A DNA stretch of 52,856 bases from an uncultured bacterium (GCA_949299335.1 CASGAD010000014.1:130330-183185); one strand, 5' to 3'; numbered from the stretch's first letter, positions 9,457 to 18,060 are shown. Made by a program: numbers and translations. Notes: generated from the letters alone by a model not told the origin.

Positions 9457-10632
9457 TTAAAACTTTCCATCTAAAAAGTCTGGAATAATACTATCATCAT
9501 CTAAAGGATTCTTTTCCTTTTCTTTGTCTAAGTTTGTATTGCTAAATAAGTCTCCTTGAATTGAGCCTTTGTTAGTTTCGAATGCAGCTCTATTTCCTTT
9601 ATTAAATGCATTAGAAAATAAGCCAAAATCATTTGCTTGTTGACTTGTTCCGGATTGTTTAGGAATACCAAAAGTAATATCGTTAGTGAAATTACTTGCA
9701 ATAATACTTAACATAATTTGGTCAGTTAATTGATCATTAATTGAAATACCGAACTTTAAGTCTAATTGTCCCCCACTTTGTTCAATAATCTTTTGAACAG
9801 TTTCTTGACATTCATAAAGACTGACTTTTGGCCCACAAGTAATATGACAAATGGCTCTTCTAGCACCTTGTACGCTTTGTTCGATCAAAGGGCAATTTAA
9901 AGCAGTCATTGCTGCATCATCTGTTCTAGAATCACCTTGACCCATACCAAAACCTATTAAAGCAACTCCACTATCTTTTAAAGTATTTTTAACATCAGCA
10001 AAGTCTAAATTAATAACAGCTGGCATTAAAATTAAATCCGTAATAGTTCTAACACTTTGTGCTAAAACTTTATCTGCTTCACTAAAAGCTTCTCCAATTG
10101 GTAAATTGCCTGAATTCATCAAAAGTTTATCGTTACTTACAACAATTAAACTATCTACATTAGCTTTTAAATCATTTAATCCATCGATAGAATATGTTGT
10201 TCTTTTATTTCCTTCAAAACTGAATGGTCTAGTAACAATCGCTATTGTTAAGCAGCCTTCATCTTTAGCAAACTTTGCGATGACTGGAGCCGCACCTGTA
10301 CCAGTACCTCCACCCATACCAGCAGCAATAAAGACCATGTTAGCGCCTTTAACGATTTCTCTAATTTCTTTTTCACTTGCTTCAGCAGCTTCTTTACCGA
10401 CTTTTGGTTCGCCACCAGCGCCAAGTCCATTAGTAATGGACTCGCCTAAAATTAATCTATTAGGAGCTTTAGATAAAGAAAGTGCTTGTTTGTCTGTATT
10501 TGCGACGAAAAATTCAACATGTTGAATTTCTTCATCAATCATACGATTTACTGCGTTATTTCCAGCTCCACCAACACCAATTACAACTATTCTTGCAACC
10601 GGTTCAAAGCTATCTAATTCATCACCAAACAT
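9457..10632 (-). CDS. ftsZ: Cell division GTPase FtsZ
   Basis: The tubulin homologue that forms the cytokinetic ring. The nucleotide-binding domain has VGVGGAGNNAVNRM and the tubulin signature GGGTGTGAAP. The T7-loop region and the C-terminal domain (GQLDLKFGISINDQL) follow. After a Gln/Asn-rich linker the last residues (DDDSIIPDFLDGKF) form the conserved C-terminal peptide that binds partners such as FtsA. The length of 391 aa is normal. It follows ftsA by 11 bases with an AGGAG site before the ATG, so the two are co-transcribed. Confidence 0.97.
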   Translation of the reverse strand: MFGDELDSFEPVARIVVIGVGGAGNNAVNRMIDEEIQHVEFFVANTDKQALSLSKAPNRLILGESITNGLGAGGEPKVGKEAAEASEKEIREIVKGANMVFIAAGMGGGTGTGAAPVIAKFAKDEGCLTIAIVTRPFSFEGNKRTTYSIDGLNDLKANVDSLIVVSNDKLLMNSGNLPIGEAFSEADKVLAQSVRTITDLILMPAVINLDFADVKNTLKDSGVALIGFGMGQGDSRTDDAAMTALNCPLIEQSVQGARRAICHITCGPKVSLYECQETVQKIIEQSGGQLDLKFGISINDQLTDQIMLSIIASNFTNDITFGIPKQSGTSQQANDFGLFSNAFNKGNRAAFETNKGSIQGDLFSNTNLDKEKEKNPLDDDSIIPDFLDGKF

Positions 10633-10643
10633 ATTTCTAGCTC

Positions 10644-11912
10644 CTATAATTCATCTCTTAATTCGTTATATTTTTCTTTTGCTCTTTCTTTTTGAGGATC
10701 AGAATCGCTAATTCTATTTAATTCCGAAACATGATTCTTATTTTCATCCTCTAAAGCACCACGATATGTACTTGAAAGATATATAGCACCAAGACATCCA
10801 ATAAATTCGCTGCTTCTACAGCCAACTGTTGGGATAGTTAATATTTCAAGTGGATTAGAGTTATACATCTTTAAGACATATTCTTTTAATCCATTTAATC
10901 TACTTCCTTCACCAACAAACACTAAAGGAATTTCAGAAGCTAGACTTTCATATTGATCTAATATTGTTTTAAAGCATCCATTAAAGAAATTAATCCAATT
11001 CTTTAAAAAGATTAAAGTTGAATTACTGATATCTTCTTTGTTATATCTTCTTCTAACCCCATCATTACCGACTGAATCAATAATTGGTGGATTATATTCG
11101 GTCTTTCTTAAATCAAGGCCATAGATATTTTTAATTTCGGTTGCTTTTTCTCTAGTGATTTGAAAATCGTTCATGTATTTTTCAATCAAGTCATCAATAC
11201 CGATCGAGAAGAAATTGCTAGCATAGACTGTATTTCTACCAACAAACGACAAAGTTGTTGTCTTATTTGAAAAATCAACAAGTAAATATGTTGGATATTT
11301 AAAGTTATTTCCAGCTAGCAAATTGCTAATGCCAATAGGCGAAATAACTTCTCTACGTACTCTTAATCCTGCTCTTTCACAGACAGTTTTCATATCTGTA
11401 ACCATCTTTTTAGGCAAAGTATAAACATTTGCATCGATTGTAATGTTTTGAGATACTTCGTTTAAAGGTGGAACAGTATATTGTTTATTGTCATCAAGAA
11501 TAAACCTATTAGGAACAATATCGACTAGTATATTGTTTAAATTAGGTAATTTTTCTTTCTTAACTAACGCTAAAGCATTAGATATATCGATTCGATCGAT
11601 TTTTGAAATATTTGATACTGTGTTTGTTGTTTTTACTGTTTTATAAACTTCTAACCCGTATGAAGGCAATACAAGTACAATTTCGTTTACAGTGATTGTT
11701 AATTTGTGATTTGAAGCTGTAACTTCAATATTATTAATCTTACTTAAATCGTCACTTAATGATCCTAAATCAAAGATATCTCCATCTTTAAATGGAACAC
11801 TTAATTGGTGTTTCACTTTATAAAGAATATCTACTTTATTATCCAAAACGTACCCGATAACTAATTCATAATAGCGATTAGATATTTCTAGTGCTGCAAT
11901 CTGTTTTCCCAT
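10644..11912 (-). CDS. ftsA: Cell division protein FtsA (divergent)
   Basis: An actin-fold ATPase that tethers FtsZ to the membrane and recruits the divisome. The assignment rests on position directly before ftsZ and on the actin-like layout: an N-terminal AALEISNRYYELVIGY block, a 1C-like subdomain near residues 90-165, a phosphate-2-like loop (LLVDFSNKTTTLSFVG), and a late GEGSRLNGLKEYV block resembling the adenosine motif. It is more divergent than ftsZ. The C-terminal helix (ERAKEKYNELRDEL) is highly charged, and I see no clear amphipathic membrane-targeting helix. The ATG lies 7 bases after a TATAAT box, so the transcript appears leaderless. Confidence 0.87.
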   Translation of the reverse strand: MGKQIAALEISNRYYELVIGYVLDNKVDILYKVKHQLSVPFKDGDIFDLGSLSDDLSKINNIEVTASNHKLTITVNEIVLVLPSYGLEVYKTVKTTNTVSNISKIDRIDISNALALVKKEKLPNLNNILVDIVPNRFILDDNKQYTVPPLNEVSQNITIDANVYTLPKKMVTDMKTVCERAGLRVRREVISPIGISNLLAGNNFKYPTYLLVDFSNKTTTLSFVGRNTVYASNFFSIGIDDLIEKYMNDFQITREKATEIKNIYGLDLRKTEYNPPIIDSVGNDGVRRRYNKEDISNSTLIFLKNWINFFNGCFKTILDQYESLASEIPLVFVGEGSRLNGLKEYVLKMYNSNPLEILTIPTVGCRSSEFIGCLGAIYLSSTYRGALEDENKNHVSELNRISDSDPQKERAKEKYNELRDEL

Positions 11913-11948
11913 ATAAATTATTATATGCTAGTTTTGTAAAAACTACAA
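11910..11948 (-). promoter_or_regulatory. Promoter of ftsA-ftsZ, leaderless
   Basis: TTGTAG (11943-11948), a 17-base spacer, then TATAAT (11920-11925) on the minus strand. The box ends 7 bases before the ftsA ATG at 11912. There is no Shine-Dalgarno site. Confidence 0.65.
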
Positions 11949-11992
11949 TCAAAAGAAAAGTCTATAATTAGTAGTAAACTAGTAATTAATTA

Positions 11993-12038
11993 GTAAAAAA
12001 TTAGTAGAAACAAAATTTCTCGTTGCTTCTACTAATTT
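11993..12038 (-). terminator. Intrinsic terminator after the mraZ-rsmH operon
   Basis: A perfect 12-base stem (AAATTAGTAGAA at 11998-12009 against TTCTACTAATTT at 12027-12038), followed in the minus direction by a T run. It lies between the 73-codon gene and the ftsA promoter, so mraZ-rsmH-orf73 and ftsAZ are separate transcription units. Confidence 0.8.
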
Positions 12039-12057
12039 TCCTATAGGGAGGAATATA

Positions 12058-12279
12058 TTAAAAGGCTAATAAATTATTTATTTTTCCTTCTACTTTAGTA
12101 GTATCTTTATCAGCGTTATCTTTTGTAGTTTCAACAACGGTATTTCTCATACTAGCTGCAATAGATACTGGTATAGCAACAGCAACGAATGCTCCAACAA
12201 AAATTGAGAAACAAATTCCTGCTTTTTTGAAATAGTAATAAACTGCTTTATGATGATATTTAACTAATTTGTCTTCCAT
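12058..12279 (-). CDS. Small single-pass membrane protein in the ftsL position
   Basis: Seventy-three residues. A basic N-terminus (about 20 residues, HHKAVYYYFKKAG) precedes one membrane segment (about residues 21-43, CFSIFVGAFVAVAIPVSIAA). A short charged, Lys/Asp/Thr-rich tail follows. The topology and the place right after rsmH are those of FtsL, the small bitopic divisome protein. However, FtsL has a longer external coiled coil, which is absent here. I do not recognise the family, so the FtsL role is inference from position. Preceded by rsmH (16-base gap, with GAGGGTTC upstream of the ATG) and followed by a strong terminator. Confidence 0.7.
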   Translation of the reverse strand: MEDKLVKYHHKAVYYYFKKAGICFSIFVGAFVAVAIPVSIAASMRNTVVETTKDNADKDTTKVEGKINNLLAF

Positions 12280-12294
12280 AATTGAACCCTCTTT

Positions 12295-13239
12295 TTACTT
12301 AACTTTCTCTAATATTCGTAACTTTGCACTTTTACTTCTACGATTTCTTTCGAGTTCCTCTTCACTCGCAATTATAACTTTTCGATTAATTTCTTTAAAA
12401 TCTGGGGTCCTAATATCTTTAGGATTTATGAAGTCATTTCTTCTATCACCTTCAACAACACTTACAGCTTTAAACGTTTGCTTAACGATTCGATCTTCTA
12501 GGCTTTGGAATGTAATGACTACGATTCTTCCACCTACTTTAATGGCTTTTAAGGATGCTTCTAAGGCTTCCTTTAAGGCATTTAACTCATCATTAACTTC
12601 GATTCTTAAAGCTTGAAATACTTGTTTTGCTGGGTGCCCAGGCTTCGAAAGTTCTTTTTGAGGTTTGCTAGATTTTATTATTTCAACCAATTCTAAGGTT
12701 GTACTAATCTCCCCATTTGCTCTAGCTTTGACAATATTTTTAGCGATTTGGTATGCAAACTTCTCTTCACCATACTCTCTAAATATTTTTGTCAATTTTT
12801 TTAATGGATAAGTATTAATTATTATTTTGGCTGTTAATGGATTGTCGAGATTCATTCTCATATCAAGCTCTGAATCTTTATTATATGAGAAGCCTCTATA
12901 ATCTTCATCGAATTGAGGAGATGATACTCCTAAATCGAATAGGATTCCATCGACTTTATTAACACCAAGATCATCTAATACTTCTAGTATTTGTCTAAAA
13001 TTGCTTTTAACAATTTTGAAATTAGAACGTATCTTACTTAATTTTGCTAATGAATATTCAATTGCTTCATCATCTTGGTCAATTGCTATTAGAAGTCCTT
13101 TATCATCAAGTCTTTTAAGAATTTCTGAGCTATGTCCTGCTCTTCCAAGCGTCATATCTACATAAATTCCATCACTTTTGATGTTTAATCCACTAATTGC
13201 TTCCTCAAGCATTACTGGTATATGGAAATCAGTTTTCAT
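12295..13239 (-). CDS. rsmH: 16S rRNA (cytosine-1402-N4) methyltransferase RsmH
   Basis: RsmH (MraW) is a SAM-dependent enzyme that methylates C1402 in the decoding centre of 16S rRNA. The N-terminal block HIPVMLEEAISGL, the SAM loop VDMTLGRAGHS, the IAIDQDDEAI acidic strand, GILFDLGVSSPQFD, and the C-terminal SLEDRIVKQTF block are all present. The length of 314 aa is typical. It overlaps mraZ by 11 bases, the standard arrangement of the division cluster, and should share the mraZ promoter and operator. Confidence 0.96.
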   Translation of the reverse strand: MKTDFHIPVMLEEAISGLNIKSDGIYVDMTLGRAGHSSEILKRLDDKGLLIAIDQDDEAIEYSLAKLSKIRSNFKIVKSNFRQILEVLDDLGVNKVDGILFDLGVSSPQFDEDYRGFSYNKDSELDMRMNLDNPLTAKIIINTYPLKKLTKIFREYGEEKFAYQIAKNIVKARANGEISTTLELVEIIKSSKPQKELSKPGHPAKQVFQALRIEVNDELNALKEALEASLKAIKVGGRIVVITFQSLEDRIVKQTFKAVSVVEGDRRNDFINPKDIRTPDFKEINRKVIIASEEELERNRRSKSAKLRILEKVK

Positions 13240-13663
13240 TTGAACTAATTAAACTTTCTGCATCAATCTCGAAATTCTTCTCATTCTCTTCCTTGTAAGC
13301 ATTCCATTTACCAATGTCCCAAATTTCTAAATGATCTAATGAACCAAGAAGTAAGACATTTTTACCAATGTTATACTCTTTTAAAGTTTTAACAGGAATG
13401 AGGATTCTCCCGACCTTGTCGATTGATAATTCAACAACTGATTGAAGAAGAATTCTTGCATGTTGACGTACTTTAGCTTTTTCGTAAGGCAAGTTTTGTA
13501 TATTTGTGATATATATTTGGAAATCGTCCTCTTTGTATAAGGAGATACAACCTTCATAGCCTTTGATTAAATAAAGTCTTTCTCCTATTTCATTACGAAA
13601 ACGGCTTGGAATTGAAATTCTACCTTTCTCATCTATCGCATATTCGTAACTACCGAAGAACAT
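13229..13663 (-). CDS. mraZ: Transcriptional regulator MraZ
   Basis: MraZ is a ring-forming AbrB-fold DNA-binding protein that represses its own division-cluster operon. Two MraZ half-repeats are visible: GSYEYAIDEKGRISIPSRFR near the N-terminus and ELSIDKVGRILIPVKTLKEY in the second half. I chose the ATG at 13663 (144 aa, MFFGSYEY...), because family members begin this way. A GTG at 13678 would add five residues but lies inside the operator repeats. The start codon itself is part of the third operator repeat. Confidence 0.94.
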   Translation of the reverse strand: MFFGSYEYAIDEKGRISIPSRFRNEIGERLYLIKGYEGCISLYKEDDFQIYITNIQNLPYEKAKVRQHARILLQSVVELSIDKVGRILIPVKTLKEYNIGKNVLLLGSLDHLEIWDIGKWNAYKEENEKNFEIDAESLISSNEN

Positions 13664-13690
13664 TCCACTTTCACCCACTTTCTACCACTT
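13661..13690 (-). promoter_or_regulatory. MraZ operator: three 10-bp direct repeats
   Basis: Three in-register decamers on the minus strand, AAGTGGTAGA, AAGTGGGTGA and AAGTGGAATG. They have an invariant AAGTGG core spaced by one helical turn. This matches known MraZ boxes (GTGG-type repeats). The array covers the region from about +3 to the start codon and includes the only Shine-Dalgarno-like stretch, so bound MraZ could block both transcription and ribosome access. Confidence 0.9.
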
Positions 13691-13699
13691 GTTACTTAT

Positions 13700-13728
13700 A
13701 TTCTATTCTAAATCATTATTTAAGACAA
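13700..13728 (-). promoter_or_regulatory. Promoter of the mraZ operon
   Basis: TTGTCT (13723-13728), a 17-base spacer and TAGAAT (13700-13705) on the minus strand. Predicted start is near 13693, directly before the MraZ repeats. Confidence 0.7.
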
Positions 13729-13765
13729 CTTTAAATTGCAATTTTTTTAAAAAAATTTTATGGTA

Positions 13766-13810
13766 AAAAAAAGCCGCAAAAGTTAACCAGTTTTAACTCT
13801 GCGGCTTTTT
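13766..13810 (-). terminator. Intrinsic terminator after pheST-yceD
   Basis: AAGCCGC and GCGGCTT arms with an inner AGTTAA/TTAACT stem. T runs follow on both strands, and the minus-strand run has seven T. It ends the pheS operon just before the mraZ promoter. Confidence 0.85.
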
Positions 13811-13832
13811 AGATTTTTAGTTAATATTTTAG

Positions 13833-14390
13833 TTATTTATCGATAGAATCAGTACTTTCCTCTTCTAGCTCTAAGCTCTCTTTGACTTCACTAGAATCAT
13901 CTAAATCAAGATCTTTTAATGCATCAAAAGGACTTCTTTCATCTTCATCTTTTTGAGCTAGATATTCGTCTTCGGATAATACTTTGTAATTTTCTCCTTC
14001 AGGATAAGTTTCAAAGCGCTTATGAAGCTTTATAGGTAAATTAGCAACAAGCAATGAATAGACAACTTCTTCGATTTCGATATAATCTTTTTCTTCTAAA
14101 ATTATATAATCGGCTGTAGCATATGATTTTCTACTTGTATAGCATAAAACTTCATCGATTTTTTCCTTATAGGAAAAAGGTTCATTACTTACTGAACTCA
14201 AAACAGTTAAATTAGCAACAATTTTAAATCTAATAACACAAACTTCTTCGACTCTTTCAACTAAAATTTTTCCACCTACACTATTAAAAGAAACAATGTT
14301 TTTAGTGTGATTTAACTCATTATATATTTCTGGTTTGCCTTTATAATTGAAAACCTCTTTCTTTTGTATGTTGAAAAAAGATAATCTCAT
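13833..14390 (-). CDS. YceD/DUF177 family protein
   Basis: DUF177 (YceD) proteins affect 23S rRNA accumulation and usually sit just before rpmF (ribosomal protein L32). The features that match are the central strand region ending in FSYKEKIDEVL and the acidic segment KDYIEIEEVVYSLLVANLPIKLH (family pattern: D..EL....LPxxxxH, split here across two motifs). The DERSPFDALKDLDL tail resembles the family's D-P-R-x-x-L-x-x-L ending. The usual Cys pair is not obvious, and no rpmF follows: a terminator comes next. The start overlaps the pheT stop by 4 bases, so it is coupled to pheST. The acidic C-terminal tail is longer than usual. Confidence 0.7.
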   Translation of the reverse strand: MRLSFFNIQKKEVFNYKGKPEIYNELNHTKNIVSFNSVGGKILVERVEEVCVIRFKIVANLTVLSSVSNEPFSYKEKIDEVLCYTSRKSYATADYIILEEKDYIEIEEVVYSLLVANLPIKLHKRFETYPEGENYKVLSEDEYLAQKDEDERSPFDALKDLDLDDSSEVKESLELEEESTDSIDK

Positions 14391-16777
14391 TGACGCATTT
14401 CTCCCCTAAACTTCATTGTTATTATATCACGAATTTTCTTATCAACCACATTAATTTCTTCATCCTTTAGGGTGTGGTCTAATGACTCTAAAATTACGTT
14501 AATTGCCATGCTAAGATGACCTTTTTCAATATGTTCACCTTTATAAATATCAAAAATATTAATTTCTTTAATTAATCCACTAGCTTTTTTGATTTCATGC
14601 TTAATATCTTGATAACTTACTTTCTCATCAATTATAAAAGCATAATCTCTAGAAACACTTGGGAATTTAGATATATCGCTAAATTTATTTTGTGCAGTTC
14701 TTGTTTTAAATAATAAACTTAGATTCATTTCAAAGCATATTAAGACATCATTTTTAGTTAAAGAAAATTCTTTTTTAATTGAAGGATGCAATTCTCCAAA
14801 AACTGCAAGTAACTTCCCATCTAAAGTTACTTTAGCACTTCTTCCTGGATGGAATTCATTTCCTGAATCAATTCTAAAATATTTAATTCTAGACTCTTGG
14901 ATGTTAAACATTTTTAAGATTGTTTCGAAAACACCCTTTGCATCAAAGAAATTATATTCTTTAGCATTTAATTTTGAACTTTCATATTTTTTACCTACAA
15001 ACGCAAAAGCTAAGTGTTGATCATAACTTTTTGTAGTTTGAACTCTTGATATTTCGAATATTTTAAAATCTTCATTTTTACGGTTTAAGTTATATTGAGC
15101 ACATCTAAGAAGAGAGGTTAATATGTTTTTACGGACATATTTTCTATCTTCTGTTAATGGATTAAAAACAACATAGCCTTCTTCAATATTAATATAATTA
15201 AATAATTCGTTGTCTTTTTTATTAATTAAGGTGTAAGAAAGAGTTTCATCAAATCCTTGTTCAAGTAAATAATCTTCAATAGCTCTTTCTTTTCTTTCTT
15301 CATCTTTTAATCCACCAACAGTTGTTTCCATGTTTGGTAAAGAAGAAATGACATTATTAAATCCATTATATCTAACAACTTCTTCGCTTAAGTCAGCTTG
15401 ACCTTCTATATCAATTCTATAATCAGGAACTATGACTTCAAATTCATCATCATTTAAGTCCTTAAAGGCAAAATGTAATGATTCTAGCGTACTTTTTATG
15501 ACTTTTTTAGAAAATTCTGTTCCTAATCTTTTATTGATATAAGCATATGAAGAATGGATTACTTTTGGCTCATGAGTTCCTTCATCATAATTAATATTTT
15601 TAGAAATTTCTTTAGCGTCAGCTAATTCAACGCATAATCTAGCAACTAAATTTAAAACATCATTATATTGGTTAGGATTTATTCCTTTAACAAATCTTTG
15701 AGATGAATCGCTAACTAGTCCTAATCTAGAAGATGTTCTTCTAATCGATGCATGATCAAAATTTGCAACCTCAACTACTATATTTTTAGTGCTTTCATCA
15801 ATTTCAACATTTTCTAATCCCATAATACCTGCAATCGAAACAACTTTTGAATCACTAGTTATTACTAAATCGCCTTTTTGAATTGCGTATGTTTTATCAT
15901 CTAAAGCAACTACTTCGCCTTCATAATCATCTTTTACAATAAGCTCGTTTTTCATAAGTTTATCGTAATCATACATATGAATCGGTTGACCAGTAAGTAA
16001 CATAGCATAATTGCCAATATCAACGATATTATCAATACTTCTTATGCCTTGACTACGTAAAACTTCTTTTAAATATTTAGGCGAATCCTTAATTTTTATA
16101 CCTTTAATTACTTTGCCACTAAATTGTTTACATTTTACTGTTAAACTGCCAACCTTAAACTTTCCTTCGAAAGTGCCTAATTCATTTTCTTTAGGAATAC
16201 TTACTTTTCTATTAAATAAAGCTCCTATTTCTTTTGCAACATTATATAAGGAATAGCAATCACTCCTATTAGCAAGTAAATTTAAATCTAAAATTGTATC
16301 ATCTAAACCTAAGTATTCTAAAACATTAGTGTTTCCAACTTCTGCATCTATTGGTAACTCTTCAATTCCTTTAATTTGCTCTTCTTTTAAGTATTTTGGA
16401 TCAACGCCTAGTTCATTAAGAGCGCAAAGCATACCATTACTTTCTTGTCCACGGATAGAGCCTCTTTTAATTTCTCCTCCTGGCAATTTAGCCCCAGCTC
16501 TAGCGACGATAACCTTAAGTCCCTCTCTACAATTAGGAGCTCCACAAACAATATCTAAAATTTCTTCACCAACATTAACTTTGCAGCAATGTAAATGATC
16601 ACTATCAGGATGAGCAACACAACTTAATACTTCACCAATAACTAAGCCAGTTGCTGTTGATAAATGTTTAATTTCTTCAACTTCAATTCCACTAAAAGTA
16701 AGACGTTGAGCTATTTCTTCAGCACTTAAAGAAGAAATATCAACATATTTAGAAATCTCTTTTAAACTAACTAACAT
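14387..16777 (-). CDS. pheT: Phenylalanyl-tRNA synthetase beta subunit
   Basis: The beta subunit of the alpha2-beta2 enzyme, responsible for editing and part of tRNA binding. The order is an N-terminal EMAP-like tRNA-binding domain (VIGEVLSCVAHPDSDHLHCC), the B3/B4 editing domain, the B5 domain, the catalytic-like core, and a C-terminal anticodon-binding FDX-ACB domain (FPSVSRDYAFIIDEKVSYQDI). The length of 796 aa is typical. It lies 3 bases after pheS with GAGGA before the ATG, so the pair is one transcript under the T-box upstream of pheS. Confidence 0.97.
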   Translation of the reverse strand: MLVSLKEISKYVDISSLSAEEIAQRLTFSGIEVEEIKHLSTATGLVIGEVLSCVAHPDSDHLHCCKVNVGEEILDIVCGAPNCREGLKVIVARAGAKLPGGEIKRGSIRGQESNGMLCALNELGVDPKYLKEEQIKGIEELPIDAEVGNTNVLEYLGLDDTILDLNLLANRSDCYSLYNVAKEIGALFNRKVSIPKENELGTFEGKFKVGSLTVKCKQFSGKVIKGIKIKDSPKYLKEVLRSQGIRSIDNIVDIGNYAMLLTGQPIHMYDYDKLMKNELIVKDDYEGEVVALDDKTYAIQKGDLVITSDSKVVSIAGIMGLENVEIDESTKNIVVEVANFDHASIRRTSSRLGLVSDSSQRFVKGINPNQYNDVLNLVARLCVELADAKEISKNINYDEGTHEPKVIHSSYAYINKRLGTEFSKKVIKSTLESLHFAFKDLNDDEFEVIVPDYRIDIEGQADLSEEVVRYNGFNNVISSLPNMETTVGGLKDEERKERAIEDYLLEQGFDETLSYTLINKKDNELFNYINIEEGYVVFNPLTEDRKYVRKNILTSLLRCAQYNLNRKNEDFKIFEISRVQTTKSYDQHLAFAFVGKKYESSKLNAKEYNFFDAKGVFETILKMFNIQESRIKYFRIDSGNEFHPGRSAKVTLDGKLLAVFGELHPSIKKEFSLTKNDVLICFEMNLSLLFKTRTAQNKFSDISKFPSVSRDYAFIIDEKVSYQDIKHEIKKASGLIKEINIFDIYKGEHIEKGHLSMAINVILESLDHTLKDEEINVVDKKIRDIITMKFRGEMRQ

Positions 16778-16780
16778 ATA

Positions 16781-17824
16781 TTAATCCTCAACTTTCTTAT
16801 TGAATTCTTCGATAAAACGAATATCAGATTGATAGAATCTTCTAATATCATCAATTCCATATCTAAGCATAGCAACTCTTTCAATACCTACACCAAAAGC
16901 AAAGCCACTATATATTGCAGGGTCGTATCCACTCATTTTTAAAACATTTGGGTGAACCATACCAGCGCCTAAAATTTCAATCCAACCAGTACCTTTACAA
17001 GTTGGGCAGCCTTTGCCATGGCAAGCAAAACAACTGACATCAACTTCAACACTAGGCTCTGTAAATGGGAAGTAACTACTTCTAAATCTAACTTTAGCAT
17101 CTTTACTAAACATTTTTTTAGCAAATAGTTCTAAAGTTCCTTTCAAGTTACCTAAATTAATGTTTTTATCAATGACAAGTCCTTCTACTTGAGCAAATTG
17201 ATGAGAATGAGTCATATCATCATCATCTCTACGATAAGTCTTACCAGGACAAATAATCTTAATTGGCTTGCCATTAGCCTTTTCCATTACGTGTGCTTGA
17301 ATTGATGAAGTATGACTACGTAATAAAGAATTATTATCTATATAAAGAGTATCTTGCATATCTCTAGCAGGATGATCCTTAGGAATATTTAATAATTCAA
17401 AGACATATTTATCTAAATCAACTTCAGGACCAGTTTCAACGGTATATCCCATTGAGACAAAGATATCTTCAATTTCTTTTTTAACCTTATAAAAAGGATT
17501 TTCAGCACCTCGATGATAGTTATTACCTGGCAAAGTAATATCAATCTCTTCTTCTTTTAGTTTTTCATTAATTTTATCCTCATTTAATTTAGTGAATTTT
17601 ACATTATAGTTATCTTCAATTACTTTTCTAGAATTATTGAAAGCTTCACCAAAAGCTTTTTTATCACTAGCTTCACGAATTTTATTCATGAGTTGAGAAA
17701 ATTCACCTTTTTTAGAAAGATACTTATTTTTAATTTCCGTTAAATCTTCTAATGTTTTAGCTTCTAAGATTAATGAAACAATTTTTTCTTCTAAATCTTT
17801 AAATATTGGACTATAGTTTTCCAT
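16781..17824 (-). CDS. pheS: Phenylalanyl-tRNA synthetase alpha subunit
   Basis: The catalytic alpha subunit, a class II synthetase. An N-terminal coiled coil (about residues 1-85) is followed by the catalytic core, with RSHTSSIQAHVME, the GKTYRRDDDDMTHSHQF block (motif 2 region), RFRSSYFPFTEPSVEVDV, and motif 3 (GFAFGVGIERVAMLRYGI). I set the start at the ATG at 17824 (347 aa), with GGAGG 5 bases upstream. A second in-frame ATG at 17836 overlaps that ribosome site and is unlikely to be used. Confidence 0.97.
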   Translation of the reverse strand: MENYSPIFKDLEEKIVSLILEAKTLEDLTEIKNKYLSKKGEFSQLMNKIREASDKKAFGEAFNNSRKVIEDNYNVKFTKLNEDKINEKLKEEEIDITLPGNNYHRGAENPFYKVKKEIEDIFVSMGYTVETGPEVDLDKYVFELLNIPKDHPARDMQDTLYIDNNSLLRSHTSSIQAHVMEKANGKPIKIICPGKTYRRDDDDMTHSHQFAQVEGLVIDKNINLGNLKGTLELFAKKMFSKDAKVRFRSSYFPFTEPSVEVDVSCFACHGKGCPTCKGTGWIEILGAGMVHPNVLKMSGYDPAIYSGFAFGVGIERVAMLRYGIDDIRRFYQSDIRFIEEFNKKVED

Positions 17825-17837
17825 AATTACCTCCATT

Positions 17838-18058
17838 TACAAAATAAAAAAGGATAATACTTAGGAACGAAATTTATTCCGTGGTACCATCCTAATTCTT
17901 TTAAATAAAAGCACTTAATTTTAACTTAATCGCTAAGTCAAACGGGTTCATCAAACCAGCTCCAAGGCGAATTCATTAACCATTATATAGAGTGTTCTCA
18001 CTTATCACTCCTCCCTTTAATATAATTAAATTAATTACTACTCCTTTTCAACGCTACT
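17838..18058 (-). promoter_or_regulatory. T-box riboswitch, phenylalanine (pheST leader)
   Basis: The minus strand has the T-box core AGGATGGTACCACGG, followed by a terminator formed by the CCTAAGTATTATCC region and a T run. Upstream is a long stem I with GAGTAG and GGGAGGA elements. The best specifier candidate is TTC (17969-17971) within AATGAATTCGCC, matching Phe. That reading is less certain than for ileS. A TATAAT box at 18061-18066 fits as the -10. Confidence 0.88.
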
Positions 18059-18060
18059 TA

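Noticed and set aside
10106-10525. Plus-strand open frame of 139 codons
   Set aside because: It lies entirely within ftsZ on the opposite strand and is Ala/Ser/Pro-rich as expected for an antisense shadow.
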